A stretch of DNA of 64,000 bases from the NCBI RefSeq assembly GCF_900116225.1, contig NZ_FOZZ01000005.1, forward strand, positions 220,717 to 284,716. The letters are read 5' to 3'. The translations under genes were made by a program, and so were the position numbers. Source of the stretch: Sphingobacterium wenxiniae (GTDB lineage Bacteria; Bacteroidota; Bacteroidia; Sphingobacteriales; Sphingobacteriaceae). This document shows, piece by piece, positions 28,350 to 36,344 of the stretch (position 1 is its first letter; each line of letters begins with the position of its first letter). The notes beneath the pieces were generated by a model. That model ran no database searches. It was not told where the DNA came from and worked only from the letters and a program-made list of their open reading frames with translations.

Positions 28350-28781
28350 TTATGTGATTACCGTATCTCTTACCTCGACCTTCGTCCAATACTTGCTATA
28401 TTTCTCCGCAGCGGTGATATGTAGCGGATGAATTTCATACGTATTAATAGCCTCTAAGTTATCAAATGTTACCAAGAGGCAGTATTGAAAGGAATTATCC
28501 ACTACTGGGCGTGGCGTTGTCGCTGCCGGCTTACCGAAATGTAGGGTTCTCACACCAGGGACTGCACGCAGCTCTTCAAAAAAGTTTAAAAAATCTTGTT
28601 CCTCTTCCGCTGTAATATCTTCTTTCAGCCAGAAGTAGACCGAATGAAAAATTAGACCACTTTGTAGTGTGCTTGAATCTGTTTCTTGATGTTCAGGTGC
28701 TTTTTTCTCGGCACAGGAAGCCAAAGTCACACCACTCAAGCCAGCTATTGCAGCTGATTTTAAAAAATTTCTTCTTTCCAT
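28350..28781 (-). CDS. Dabb-domain (stress-responsive A/B barrel) lipoprotein with Tat-like signal
   Basis: 143 residues. The N-terminus ERRNFLKSAAIAGLSGVTLASC combines a twin-arginine motif with a lipobox (LASC), so it is probably a Tat-exported lipoprotein. Residues about 43-140 form a Dabb domain: GLIFHSVYFWLKED, FFEELRAVPGVRTLHFGKP, SFQYCLLVTFDN, HPLHITAAEKY. Dabb proteins are ferredoxin-like dimeric barrels, mostly of unknown function. It stands alone, with an inverted-repeat element upstream. Confidence 0.8.
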   Translation of the reverse strand: MERRNFLKSAAIAGLSGVTLASCAEKKAPEHQETDSSTLQSGLIFHSVYFWLKEDITAEEEQDFLNFFEELRAVPGVRTLHFGKPAATTPRPVVDNSFQYCLLVTFDNLEAINTYEIHPLHITAAEKYSKYWTKVEVRDTVIT

Positions 28782-28812
28782 AAGAGGTTTTTATTTTTTC
28801 TTAAATATTATT

Positions 28813-28907
28813 GTACATGACAAAAAATAATGTCATCGTCATACTTCCTCGTCCCGAATGCTTTCTGGAACGCGTTTTTTTATGACTTATTCAGTTTTGT
28901 CATGTAC
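28813..28907. repeat. 95-bp element with 13-bp terminal inverted repeats
   Basis: GTACATGACAAAA at 28813-28825 is the exact complement of TTTTGTCATGTAC at 28895-28907. The interior has no coding capacity. The size and perfect ends fit a miniature inverted-repeat element or a long terminator hairpin between two genes on the minus strand. Confidence 0.6.
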
Positions 28908-28958
28908 TAAACTTAAAGATACAAAAAAATCGTTATAAGTGTATATGTGTTCATGAGG

Positions 28959-30203
28959 TTAAGAAGGAATCTTCTTATCCCGTTGCCTTGAAAGAACCCC
29001 TACCAAACCTACGACAATCATCCCAGAAGCGATAACGAGTAGCTGATTGGCGCCAGGGATATACGACCGTACTAACCCTCCTATTCCCTGTACTGTCAAA
29101 ATCAATTCGTTGAATAAAACACCGAGAACTACTATATAGAGCCATATTTTCACCCCGTTGTGAAAACGCAGCAGCTGCAGCTGCACAGCTAAGCCCAATA
29201 GAAACAAACTGACAATTACCAACAGCACCAGATGCAAATACGCAATCACAATAGGTCTGTAACCATAGACCAATTTGCTCAGTGCTGGAACAACCGAAGC
29301 CGCTTGCAGCATAAATTTTAAAAATACGGCAAGCATCACGCCATACCATATTATCCGAATCGTAGGATTGAGCTTTTCCAATAATTGTGAGCGAAGCCGC
29401 AGTGTGTTGCGCATTAATGATGTCCAGATCAGTAACTGCACGAGAACCGTAATCACCACGACAACATATAGCCATTGCGGAAAGGCCTTCCACCATAATA
29501 CCGACAAGAAATAAGCTGGCACGACACAAGCAAAAAAACTCCAAAACAATTGCTTAGAACAGATAACCTTGCCTGTTGATTGGTAGAGCCAATAAAGCAA
29601 CAATCCTATACAGGAGAACAAAAACCAGCCATTATATTGAAAGTGTAGGTAAAAATAGACCGATGCCAATTGATTCAGCGGGGCTAATTGTTTGGTCACC
29701 ATCAAGTATACCAGAGCGAATGTACCCAACGAGGAAAACACCAAAAAAAATAAAGCAGCTTTAAGCCAGTATTGGATGACTTTAGGTAACCCCGAACGTC
29801 CGATATCTCGACAAGAGAACCAGGCAAAAGTAAAGGACAGCAAAATTGTCAAGGTAGAAAAGATGATAGCATATAGCCCATATCCTTGTAGCGTAAAGCT
29901 GATAAGCATGCCATACGATGCCAACAAATTACTAACCACAATAAATCGATATCGTGGAGGCAACACATCGTTTGCTTTAAGACCGCATATCGCCATCACG
30001 ATAAAAATCATCAGTGCATGGGAAACCCAGCCACCAAAAGCAAAATGGGAATGCGCATGCAACAGGAATTTTTGATTGGCCCAAGCTAAAGGAAAGATGA
30101 CCTTAAGACGCATCAATAGTCCAAAACAACCAACAATCAACAAATTGAAAACAGCTATCCCAAACCATTGTCGAACACTACATTTTTGAATGAATTGCCA
30201 CAT
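28959..30203 (-). CDS. Heme-copper-oxidase subunit I-like / NnrS-like polytopic membrane protein
   Basis: 414 residues with about 11-12 membrane helices. Histidine-bearing helices, LLHAHSHFAFGGWVSHALM (about 45-65) and SVYFYLHFQYNGWFLF (about 180-195), resemble the heme-ligand helices of oxidase/NO-reductase subunit I, but the standard copper-site set is not evident. Related proteins lie beside denitrification genes and are thought to act in NO or heme-copper handling. The shared operator at 30236-30253 and a -7-like box directly precede the gene, tying it to the nos regulon. The ATG at 30203 leaves almost no leader. A second protein of this kind is at 39769-41049. Confidence 0.65.
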   Translation of the reverse strand: MWQFIQKCSVRQWFGIAVFNLLIVGCFGLLMRLKVIFPLAWANQKFLLHAHSHFAFGGWVSHALMIFIVMAICGLKANDVLPPRYRFIVVSNLLASYGMLISFTLQGYGLYAIIFSTLTILLSFTFAWFSCRDIGRSGLPKVIQYWLKAALFFLVFSSLGTFALVYLMVTKQLAPLNQLASVYFYLHFQYNGWFLFSCIGLLLYWLYQSTGKVICSKQLFWSFFACVVPAYFLSVLWWKAFPQWLYVVVVITVLVQLLIWTSLMRNTLRLRSQLLEKLNPTIRIIWYGVMLAVFLKFMLQAASVVPALSKLVYGYRPIVIAYLHLVLLVIVSLFLLGLAVQLQLLRFHNGVKIWLYIVVLGVLFNELILTVQGIGGLVRSYIPGANQLLVIASGMIVVGLVGVLSRQRDKKIPS

Positions 30204-30207
30204 ACTA

Positions 30208-30215
30208 CGAAGTTA
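30208..30215 (-). promoter_or_regulatory. -7-like box of the oxidase-like gene
   Basis: On the minus strand 30215-30208 reads TAACTTCG, one mismatch from TAnnTTTG. Its first base is 29.5 bp from the centre of the palindrome at 30236-30253, the same spacing as in the two other promoters of this type. Confidence 0.5.
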
Positions 30216-30235
30216 GCTGTCTTTTGAAAATAACT

Positions 30236-30253
30236 TTATGATTGCACGCATAA
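30236..30253 (-). promoter_or_regulatory. Shared operator, copy 1 (TTATG-N8-CATAA)
   Basis: TTATGATTGCACGCATAA on the plus strand. The right half ACGCATAA is identical in all three copies in the window; the left half TTATGATT equals that of the copy at 31138-31155. The inner 5-4-5 layout (ATGCG-N4-CGCAT in the perfect copy) matches the geometry of Crp/Fnr dimer sites. Confidence 0.65.
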
Positions 30254-30281
30254 TCCGGATAGCCACAGTTTCAGTTTGCAA

Positions 30282-30354
30282 AGACTTCCGAAGTTTTACT
30301 TCGTAGAGGGCTTTGCCGTTAACTGCGTTCGTCGTTTGAAAACTTCGGAAGTCT
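30282..30354. repeat. 73-bp palindromic element with 16-bp arms
   Basis: AGACTTCCGAAGTTTT (30282-30297) is exactly complementary to AAAACTTCGGAAGTCT (30339-30354), with 41 bp between. It lies 12 bp after the stop of the Crp/Fnr gene and could end its transcript, but the long arms and loop are more like a miniature mobile element. Confidence 0.6.
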
Positions 30355-30366
30355 AAAGTACGATGC

Positions 30367-30975
30367 CTAAATCCCATCTGCCGGAACAAACACTTTCCCT
30401 TTTACGATGCTCAACCGTTCCTCTTTCTCCATATTCTTAATTGCTCGAATAATAGTTTCCACCCGTAATCCCGTCATGTTCGCTAACTGTTGGCGGGTCA
30501 ACATTAGTCGATTACATTCCTGACAAATTAGTTTTTTCTCTTGATTAAGGTATTGAATCAACTGTGTAATGATATCTTCCGGACAATTTCTGCTAATAAT
30601 ATCCGTCAGCATAAATTTAAACCTCAAATCGCTGACCATCGATTTAGAAAAAGCAAAATGAATAGCAGAGTTTTCCTTTAATATTTCATGAAATGTATCT
30701 GCTCGTAAACGTAATAATACGGCTGGTGTATCTGCAATGGCACTGCTTGCGTATGGCTCTCCATCAAACAAAGGCAACTCTCCGAAAATATCTCCCGGCT
30801 CCACAACTTTATGTAACACTTCCCTCCCGTCATCCAATAAATTGCACCAACGTACTCGCCCCGACACAATCTGATAATAATAAGAAGCATGCGTACCTTC
30901 GTGAAAAATAACTTCCCCCGGATCCAATTTCCGATAAGTAGCTCCCTTTTCCAAAAGTATTTCAACAGGAATCAT
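30367..30975 (-). CDS. Crp/Fnr family transcriptional regulator
   Basis: 202 residues. A cyclic-nucleotide-binding-fold sensor domain (about 12-120, with GDIFGELPLFDGEPYASSA) is followed by the dimer helix and a winged HTH (about 155-195). The recognition helix GLRVETIIRAIKN keeps the Glu (E173) and Arg (R177) of FNR-type ExxSR but has Ile in place of Ser. There is no N-terminal cysteine cluster; Cys151/Cys154 form a CxxC just before the HTH. It is divergent from the cytochrome c-nosZ operon and next to palindromic operators, so it is the best candidate to control them. The ligand (NO, heme or other) is unknown. Confidence 0.9.
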   Translation of the reverse strand: MIPVEILLEKGATYRKLDPGEVIFHEGTHASYYYQIVSGRVRWCNLLDDGREVLHKVVEPGDIFGELPLFDGEPYASSAIADTPAVLLRLRADTFHEILKENSAIHFAFSKSMVSDLRFKFMLTDIISRNCPEDIITQLIQYLNQEKKLICQECNRLMLTRQQLANMTGLRVETIIRAIKNMEKEERLSIVKGKVFVPADGI

Positions 30976-31007
30976 AAGAATATGGCTTATGGGTATATTA
31001 TCTTGTA

Positions 31008-31015
31008 CAAAGGTA
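31008..31015 (-). promoter_or_regulatory. -7 box of the Crp/Fnr gene
   Basis: Minus-strand TACCTTTG (31015-31008) fits TAnnTTTG and lies 32 bp before the ATG at 30975. No copy of the shared palindrome sits at the activating distance from it, so the regulator does not obviously activate itself. Confidence 0.45.
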
Positions 31016-31137
31016 AAGACTTATCCCTAAGTTAAATTGACCCCAATCATACCAATAAGTGACAAGAATCAATAAAACACACAAAAACACTGACTAACAA
31101 AACCTTATGAACAAAAACACATCCTAAAATCATCGTT

Positions 31138-31155
31138 TTATGATTCAACGCATAA
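31138..31155 (+). promoter_or_regulatory. Shared operator, copy 2, upstream of the cytochrome c-nosZ operon
   Basis: TTATGATTCAACGCATAA. Its centre (31146.5) is 29.5 bp upstream of the first base of the -7 box at 31176-31183, which puts it at about -42 from the expected transcript start, the class II activator position. Confidence 0.7.
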
Positions 31156-31175
31156 AATGTACACCCGTTGCAGAA

Positions 31176-31183
31176 TACATTTG
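31176..31183 (+). promoter_or_regulatory. -7 box of the nos operon
   Basis: TACATTTG fits TAnnTTTG and ends 49 bp before the cytochrome c ATG at 31233. It lies inside the open frame that begins at 31140, showing that this upstream start is not used. Confidence 0.6.
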
Positions 31184-31232
31184 TAAAGTAAAATTTACAA
31201 TTAATCGAAATAAGTATATAACACACAGTATT

Positions 31233-31709
31233 ATGAAAAAATTAATCACACTCGTTATCATAGGCTTCTTTTTATACGCCTGTTCTTCAAATAGCAACAA
31301 CGATCAGCAAACCAAACGATCTTTCCCTGAAGAGAAGGCCCGCACCTCCGATGCAAACACATACGACCCTAAACGCGGGGAAGGAAAATTCGACGCTGTA
31401 GAAATAAGTGACCAGCTGGATGCCAAGATGGCTAAAGAAGGGGAAACCATTGCCAACCTAAAATGTGCCAGTTGCCATAAATATACAGATGAGCGCTTAG
31501 TGGGACCAGGATGGGCCGGAGTAAGCAAAAAGCATAAACCGGAGTGGCTAATGAACTTCATCACCAATCCAGATCCAATGATTGACAAGGATCCGGAACT
31601 ACAGGCTCAATTAGAGCTATGCTTGGTGCGTATGCCGAACCAAAACCTAAGCGATGCAGATGCCCGCAGCATTGTGGAATTCATGCGGCAATTAGACGGA
31701 GTAAAATAA
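31233..31709 (+). CDS. Monoheme c-type cytochrome lipoprotein, probable NosZ electron donor
   Basis: 158 residues from the ATG at 31233. The frame is open from 31140, but the operator and -7 box lie within that extension. Lipobox LYAC with Cys17. The heme-binding motif CASCH is at 78-82, and a likely Met ligand lies in CLVRMPNQNLSD near the end. The N-terminal linker (about 18-60) is polar and flexible. It would sit on the membrane in the periplasm and pass electrons to nitrous oxide reductase, whose gene starts 26 bp downstream. This role is inferred from order; similar cytochromes precede clade II nosZ genes elsewhere. Confidence 0.88.
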   Translation: MKKLITLVIIGFFLYACSSNSNNDQQTKRSFPEEKARTSDANTYDPKRGEGKFDAVEISDQLDAKMAKEGETIANLKCASCHKYTDERLVGPGWAGVSKKHKPEWLMNFITNPDPMIDKDPELQAQLELCLVRMPNQNLSDADARSIVEFMRQLDGVK

Positions 31710-31735
31710 ATAATATCACAATAAAATTGAAAGTT

Positions 31736-33709
31736 ATGAAACTTAAAAACTATCTCTTATTCGGTCTCGCTGCGGCTACCATGACCGCTTCTTTCCAGGC
31801 TTGTAAGCCAAAAGGAGCTGGTAGCGCTGTATCTGGCGATGCCGCTCAAAGAACTTACATTCCTCCCGGGCAGCATGACGAGTTCTACAACTTCGTTTCT
31901 GGAGGGTTTAGTGGCCAAATGAGTGTCTATGGACTGCCAAGCGGGCGTCTCTTCCGTGTGATTCCTGTTTTCTCGGTCGACCCCGAAAAAGGATGGGGAT
32001 TCAGTGAAGAAACCAAACCTATGCTGCAGACCTCACACGGCTTTGTACCTTGGGATGATCTTCACCATATTGAAGCCTCTTTTACCGACGGAATGCCAGA
32101 CGGTAAATGGATGTTTGCCAACTCCAACAATACACCACGCTTAGCAAGAATCAACTTGCAAACTTTCCGTACAGATGAGATTATCGAAATTCCGAACACA
32201 GGAGGCAATCACTGTTCGCCCTTCACAACCGAAAACTCCGAATATGTGATTGCAGCAACACGTTTCAGTGTTCCACCTGACGGGGAAGGTGATGTTCCGA
32301 TTGACTCGTACAAAGAAAACTTTAAAGGCCACATCAGCTTCGTGAGCGTAGATAAACAAACCGGCGAATTTGACATTTCCTTCCAGTTGAAAACACCGGG
32401 ATTGAATTTCGATTTATCCAGTGCGGGTAAAGGAGTATCCAATGGCTGGCTGTTCATGAGCTGCTACAATTCCGAGCAAGCACACACGCTTTTAGAAGTC
32501 AACTCTTCAAAAAACGACAAGGATTTTATCCTGGCTATCAACTGGAAAAAAGCAGAGGAATATATCAAAGCCGGAAAAGGCAAGAAACAAAACAACGTAC
32601 GCTATGCACATAACAAGTGGGATGAGCATACGCACACCGCAAAACACGAAATCAAAACAGAAGTTACCGTATTGGATGTAACAGAATTTGAGGACTTGGC
32701 TTATTTGATACCTTGCCCTAAATCACCACACGGAACCGACGTCAGTCCTACAGGCGAATTTATCGTAGGTAGCGGTAAATTGGCGGCCTTGATTCCGGTG
32801 TTCAGTTTCGACAAATTGCAAAAAGCTATCTCCGCTAAAGATTTTGAGAGCGAACTATATGACGGCATTCCGGTAGTTAAATACGAATCTGCATTACACG
32901 GCGAAGTACAAAAACCAGGCTTAGGCCCATTGCATACCGAATTTGACGACAAAGGCAATGCTTACACCTCATTCTTTGTATCCTCAGAAGTCGTGAAGTG
33001 GAACATCAACACTTTGGAAATCTTGGACAGACAGCCTACCTTCTATTCTGTTGGTCACTTGATGGTTGCCGGAGGTAATGCGAAAAAACCTTTTGGCAAA
33101 TATCTGGTAGCTTACAACAAGATTACGAAAGATCGCTTCTTGCCGACAGGACCTGAACTTTGCCACAGTGCGCAATTATTTGACATTAGTGGTGATAAAA
33201 TGGAGCTACTATTGGATTTCCCAACAATTGGCGAACCACACTATGCACAGGCTTTACCTGCAGATCTTATCAAAGAGCGTTCACTACAGATTTATGACAT
33301 CAACGCCAATAAGCATCCCCACAAAACCAATGGAGAGAGCGAAGCCCGCGTGGAGCGTAATGGTAACATCGTTCGGGTCTATATGACAACTATCCGCTCA
33401 CACCTTACTCCTGACGTTATCGAAGGAATTCAATTGGGTGACGAGGTCTATTTCCACGTGACTAACTTAGAACAAGACTGGGATATGCCACATGGATTTG
33501 CCATCAAGGGTGCTAACAATTCAGAATTGTTGATTATGCCAGGCGAAACTACCACCTTGAAATGGGTGCCGGATCGAGTGGGTATCTTCCCATTCTACTG
33601 TACAGACTTCTGTTCGGCACTGCATCAGGAAATGACCGGCTACGCACGTGTATCGGCCCAAGGTAGCAATGTCCCAGTGAAATACTATACCGGAGAAAAG
33701 ACAGAGTAA
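31736..33709 (+). CDS. nosZ: Nitrous-oxide reductase, clade II type
   Basis: 657 residues from the ATG at 31736. It reduces N2O to N2 in the periplasm. The N-terminus (MKLKNYLLFGLAAATM...FQAC) is a Sec-type, possibly lipoprotein, signal without a twin-arginine motif, as in clade II enzymes. CuZ histidines are visible in DDLHHIEASFTDG (H110, H111), GGNHCSPF, KSPHGTDVSPTGE, GPLHTEFDDKGNAY and GEPHYAQALP. The C-terminal cupredoxin domain has the CuA motif CTDFCSALH (C622, C626, H630) and DWDMPHGF. It is followed by nosL, nosD, nosF and nosY with one membrane gene between. Confidence 0.97.
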   Translation: MKLKNYLLFGLAAATMTASFQACKPKGAGSAVSGDAAQRTYIPPGQHDEFYNFVSGGFSGQMSVYGLPSGRLFRVIPVFSVDPEKGWGFSEETKPMLQTSHGFVPWDDLHHIEASFTDGMPDGKWMFANSNNTPRLARINLQTFRTDEIIEIPNTGGNHCSPFTTENSEYVIAATRFSVPPDGEGDVPIDSYKENFKGHISFVSVDKQTGEFDISFQLKTPGLNFDLSSAGKGVSNGWLFMSCYNSEQAHTLLEVNSSKNDKDFILAINWKKAEEYIKAGKGKKQNNVRYAHNKWDEHTHTAKHEIKTEVTVLDVTEFEDLAYLIPCPKSPHGTDVSPTGEFIVGSGKLAALIPVFSFDKLQKAISAKDFESELYDGIPVVKYESALHGEVQKPGLGPLHTEFDDKGNAYTSFFVSSEVVKWNINTLEILDRQPTFYSVGHLMVAGGNAKKPFGKYLVAYNKITKDRFLPTGPELCHSAQLFDISGDKMELLLDFPTIGEPHYAQALPADLIKERSLQIYDINANKHPHKTNGESEARVERNGNIVRVYMTTIRSHLTPDVIEGIQLGDEVYFHVTNLEQDWDMPHGFAIKGANNSELLIMPGETTTLKWVPDRVGIFPFYCTDFCSALHQEMTGYARVSAQGSNVPVKYYTGEKTE

Positions 33710-33729
33710 TCAGCTATAAGCTATGGGGT

Positions 33730-33860
33730 TGTCTAAAAAGCTAAACATCATCGTCATTGCGAGGTAACGAAGCAATCTGATGATGTCAAAAACTCAGATT
33801 GCTTCGTCGCTGCGCTTCTCGCAATGACGCGTTTTTGTGGTTTGCGAACCTTTTTAGACA
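33730..33860. repeat. Palindromic dispersed element, copy 2, with longer terminal arms
   Basis: Outer arms TGTCTAAAAAG (33730-33740) and CTTTTTAGACA (33850-33860). Next are CGTCATTGCGAG (33752-33763) and its complement ending at 33829, and then the inner arms CGAAGCAATCTGA/TCAGATTGCTTCG. The inner two levels match the element at 8758-8868. The outer arms are particular to this copy. It lies inside the nos cluster, between nosZ and the next gene. Confidence 0.75.
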
Positions 33861-33904
33861 CCTTTCATAACTTACAACAAAATACAAACTAAACAGATAA
33901 AGAA

Positions 33905-34495
33905 GTGAAAAATTCAACATCCATATCTACCACAAACCGCATCATACTTATCGTATGTAGCTTGGCACTGCTGTCGGTTATCTTCCTTCCAATCTGGCGC
34001 ATCGAGTTAGATGCAGCACAATATCCTGAAGGATTAGAATTAAAAATATACAGCAACAAGCTGGCGGGGCAGGTGGAAATCATCAATGGGTTGAATCATT
34101 ATATCGGCATGAAAACCCTTCATGCCGATGACTTCATTGAATTTACCGTATTACCCTATCTCATTGGCTTTTTTGCTCTTGCTTTCTTAGCTGTGGGTCT
34201 CCGTGGAAATCGAAAATCCATTTACTGGCTCTTCGGCGGATTCGTCCTGTTCGGGATAGTTGCGATGGTCGATTTTTACAGATGGTTGTATGAATATGGC
34301 CACGACCTCGACCCTAATGCGCCTATTATTGTTCCAGGAATGGCCTATCAGCCGCCACTTATAGGCTTTAAGCAGCTGCTCAATTTCGGAGCTTTCTCCA
34401 TTCCCGATATTGGTGGTTGGATCTTCATTGCTGTAGGAATCTTACTGGCCTATTGCACCTTTATAGAGTTCCGCAGAAGTCGGGCAAAGAGATAG
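33905..34495 (+). CDS. Nos-cluster membrane protein of unknown function
   Basis: 196 residues, GTG start preceded by AAAGAA. Four membrane helices: about 12-30 (IILIVCSLALLSVIFLPIW), 78-97, 105-124 and 165-185. A periplasmic loop of about 45 residues (RIELDAAQYPEGLELKIYSN) follows the first helix. No metal motif is evident. Membrane proteins of this size sit between nosZ and nosL in Bacteroidota clade II clusters, so a part in NosZ maturation or electron supply is likely but unproven. Confidence 0.7.
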   Translation: MKNSTSISTTNRIILIVCSLALLSVIFLPIWRIELDAAQYPEGLELKIYSNKLAGQVEIINGLNHYIGMKTLHADDFIEFTVLPYLIGFFALAFLAVGLRGNRKSIYWLFGGFVLFGIVAMVDFYRWLYEYGHDLDPNAPIIVPGMAYQPPLIGFKQLLNFGAFSIPDIGGWIFIAVGILLAYCTFIEFRRSRAKR

Positions 34496-34633
34496 GTGAC
34501 AGCCGTTTAATGTCATACTGAGCTTGAGCTGAAGCGGGAGAAGTATCGGTATGTTACACCATGCACAAATTAGGAATGGACAGATCGAATAGATAGCACA
34601 CAGCGGATATAAATAACTTTAAATATTATACAG
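34496..34633. other. Spacer before nosL with dispersed-repeat remnant
   Basis: 138 bp without a gene. GTCATACTGAGCTTG at about 34514-34528 resembles the repeat remnant at 47795-47815, whose complement reads GTCACTCTGAGCTTG. No clear terminator or -7 box was seen. Confidence 0.35.
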
Positions 34634-35086
34634 ATGAAACGACATACATTATCAGGACTTGCGTGGGGCACATTTATCGTCCTATTTATCGCTCTTTTAC
34701 AAGCTTGCTCCAGTCATGCCGGCCCCAAACCGATCAATTACGGTGTGGACCAATGTGCTTATTGTAAAATGACAGTGAGTGATGCGCGTTTCGGCACGCA
34801 GCTTATTACCAAAAAAGGACGTGCGTACAACTTCGACGATGTACAATGTATGATAGCTTATGTCAAAGAAGGACAAACCCAGCACGAAGATGTAGCGGCA
34901 TTCTACCTGCCTGATTTTAAGTCCCAAGAACTGAAACCTGCGGAAAATATGTTTTACTTAAAAAGTGAAGCCTTAAAAAGTCCCATGCGTGGCGACATTG
35001 CTGCTTTTGTCAGCAAAACAGACTTAGAAAGTGTCTTAGCAGAATTTGGCGGCACTGTATTAACTTGGGACGATCTGTGGAAGTAA
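34634..35086 (+). CDS. nosL: NosL copper-chaperone lipoprotein
   Basis: 150 residues. Lipobox LLQAC with Cys25. The hallmark CAYCKM motif (Cys41, Cys44, Met46) binds Cu(I), and FDDVQCMIAYV further on is typical of NosL. It delivers copper for assembly of the CuZ site of NosZ in the periplasm. The stop is 10 bp before nosD, so it is part of the nosDFY transcript. Confidence 0.93.
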   Translation: MKRHTLSGLAWGTFIVLFIALLQACSSHAGPKPINYGVDQCAYCKMTVSDARFGTQLITKKGRAYNFDDVQCMIAYVKEGQTQHEDVAAFYLPDFKSQELKPAENMFYLKSEALKSPMRGDIAAFVSKTDLESVLAEFGGTVLTWDDLWK

Positions 35087-35096
35087 GTCGCAAAAA

Positions 35097-36344
35097 ATGA
35101 AAATTTTTCTATTTAATATATGCGTTTGTTTATTGATGGTAGTCGGCATATCCCATGCCGCTACCATTAAAGTAGGCAAACAGTATCCAGTCACGACCAT
35201 ACAGCAGGCTCTCGAAAAAGCCAACGACGGAGATACCCTATTGGTATATACGGGCCACTACGCGGAAGGGAACCTCACCATCGAAAAGCGAATTATGCTG
35301 ATCGGTATTGACCGCCCTATTATCGATGGACAACACAAACACGAACCTATATCCATCCGGACTGATGATGTAACAATAAAGGGTTTTACCATTCAAAAAT
35401 CAGGACACTCTTCCATGGCTGATATTGCGGCAATTAAAATATATAGCGGCAAGAACATCAGCATCGAAGACAATATCTTAGACGACAATTTCTTTGGCAT
35501 TTACCTGCAAGGAGCCTCGAATTGTCGTATAATAAACAATAAACTACAGGCCTATGGTAAAGCCGAACACCTTGTGGGAAACGGCATACATTCTTGGAAA
35601 AGCAACAATATTATTATTGAAGACAATGAAATCATCGGACATCGCGACGGCGTTTACCTAGAATTTGTCACACATACCCGAGTAGAACGAAACCTATCGC
35701 ACAACAACCTGCGCTACGGATTGCATTTCATGTTCTCTCATGACAACGAATACCATTACAATACTTTCCGCTCCAATGGAGCTGGTGTGGCAGTCATGTA
35801 CACACAACGCGTACGCATGGAGCACAACATCTTTGAGGAAAACTGGGGCGATGCAGCCTACGGTCTCCTGTTGAAGGACATCACCGACAGCCATATCCTG
35901 AACAATACCTTTGTCAAAAATACGACAGGCATCTATATGGAAGGCAGCAATCGCCTTCAAATCCACCAAAACAACTTTGAAAGCAATGGTTGGGCCATTC
36001 GAATCTTTAGCAGCTGTATGAACAATACGCTGGAACAAAACAGCTTTGTCCAGAACACATTCGATATCGCTACCAATGGCAGTAGTGGCAAAACCACCAA
36101 TATCTTTACCGGGAATTATTGGGATAAATACGAAGGCTATGATTTGGACAAAAACGGTTATGGAGATGTACCCCATCATCCAGTCAGTCTTTTCTCCATG
36201 CTTATCGAACGTTACCCAACGGCTATGATCCTCTTCCGCAGCTTTATGGTCACCCTGTTCGATCGTACGGAAAAGATGATCCCAAGCCTAACACCGGAGA
36301 ATTTAAAAGATGAGAAACCTTTGATGAAACTTCCTACGTCATGA
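35097..36344 (+). CDS. nosD: NosD periplasmic copper-site maturation protein
   Basis: 415 residues. A signal peptide (about 1-20, SHA) precedes a right-handed parallel beta-helix of CASH/NosD repeats (IKIYSGKNISIEDNILDD, NNIIIEDNEIIGHRDGVYLE, NNTFVKNTTGIYMEGSNR). It works with the NosFY transporter to complete the CuZ cluster of nitrous oxide reductase. It overlaps nosF by 4 bp (ATGA), indicating translational coupling. Confidence 0.95.
   Translation: MKIFLFNICVCLLMVVGISHAATIKVGKQYPVTTIQQALEKANDGDTLLVYTGHYAEGNLTIEKRIMLIGIDRPIIDGQHKHEPISIRTDDVTIKGFTIQKSGHSSMADIAAIKIYSGKNISIEDNILDDNFFGIYLQGASNCRIINNKLQAYGKAEHLVGNGIHSWKSNNIIIEDNEIIGHRDGVYLEFVTHTRVERNLSHNNLRYGLHFMFSHDNEYHYNTFRSNGAGVAVMYTQRVRMEHNIFEENWGDAAYGLLLKDITDSHILNNTFVKNTTGIYMEGSNRLQIHQNNFESNGWAIRIFSSCMNNTLEQNSFVQNTFDIATNGSSGKTTNIFTGNYWDKYEGYDLDKNGYGDVPHHPVSLFSMLIERYPTAMILFRSFMVTLFDRTEKMIPSLTPENLKDEKPLMKLPTS

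Noticed and set aside
31036..31047. ATTGACCCCAAT as an FNR box
   Set aside because: The spacing and half sites do not fit TTGAT-N4-ATCAA, and the three shared palindromes explain the promoters better.
31140..31232. Longer start for the cytochrome c gene at 31140
   Set aside because: The operator and a TAnnTTTG box lie inside this stretch, and the signal peptide starts at 31233.
35694..36179. 161-residue minus-strand frame inside nosD
   Set aside because: It is a shadow of the repetitive nosD beta-helix coding sequence.
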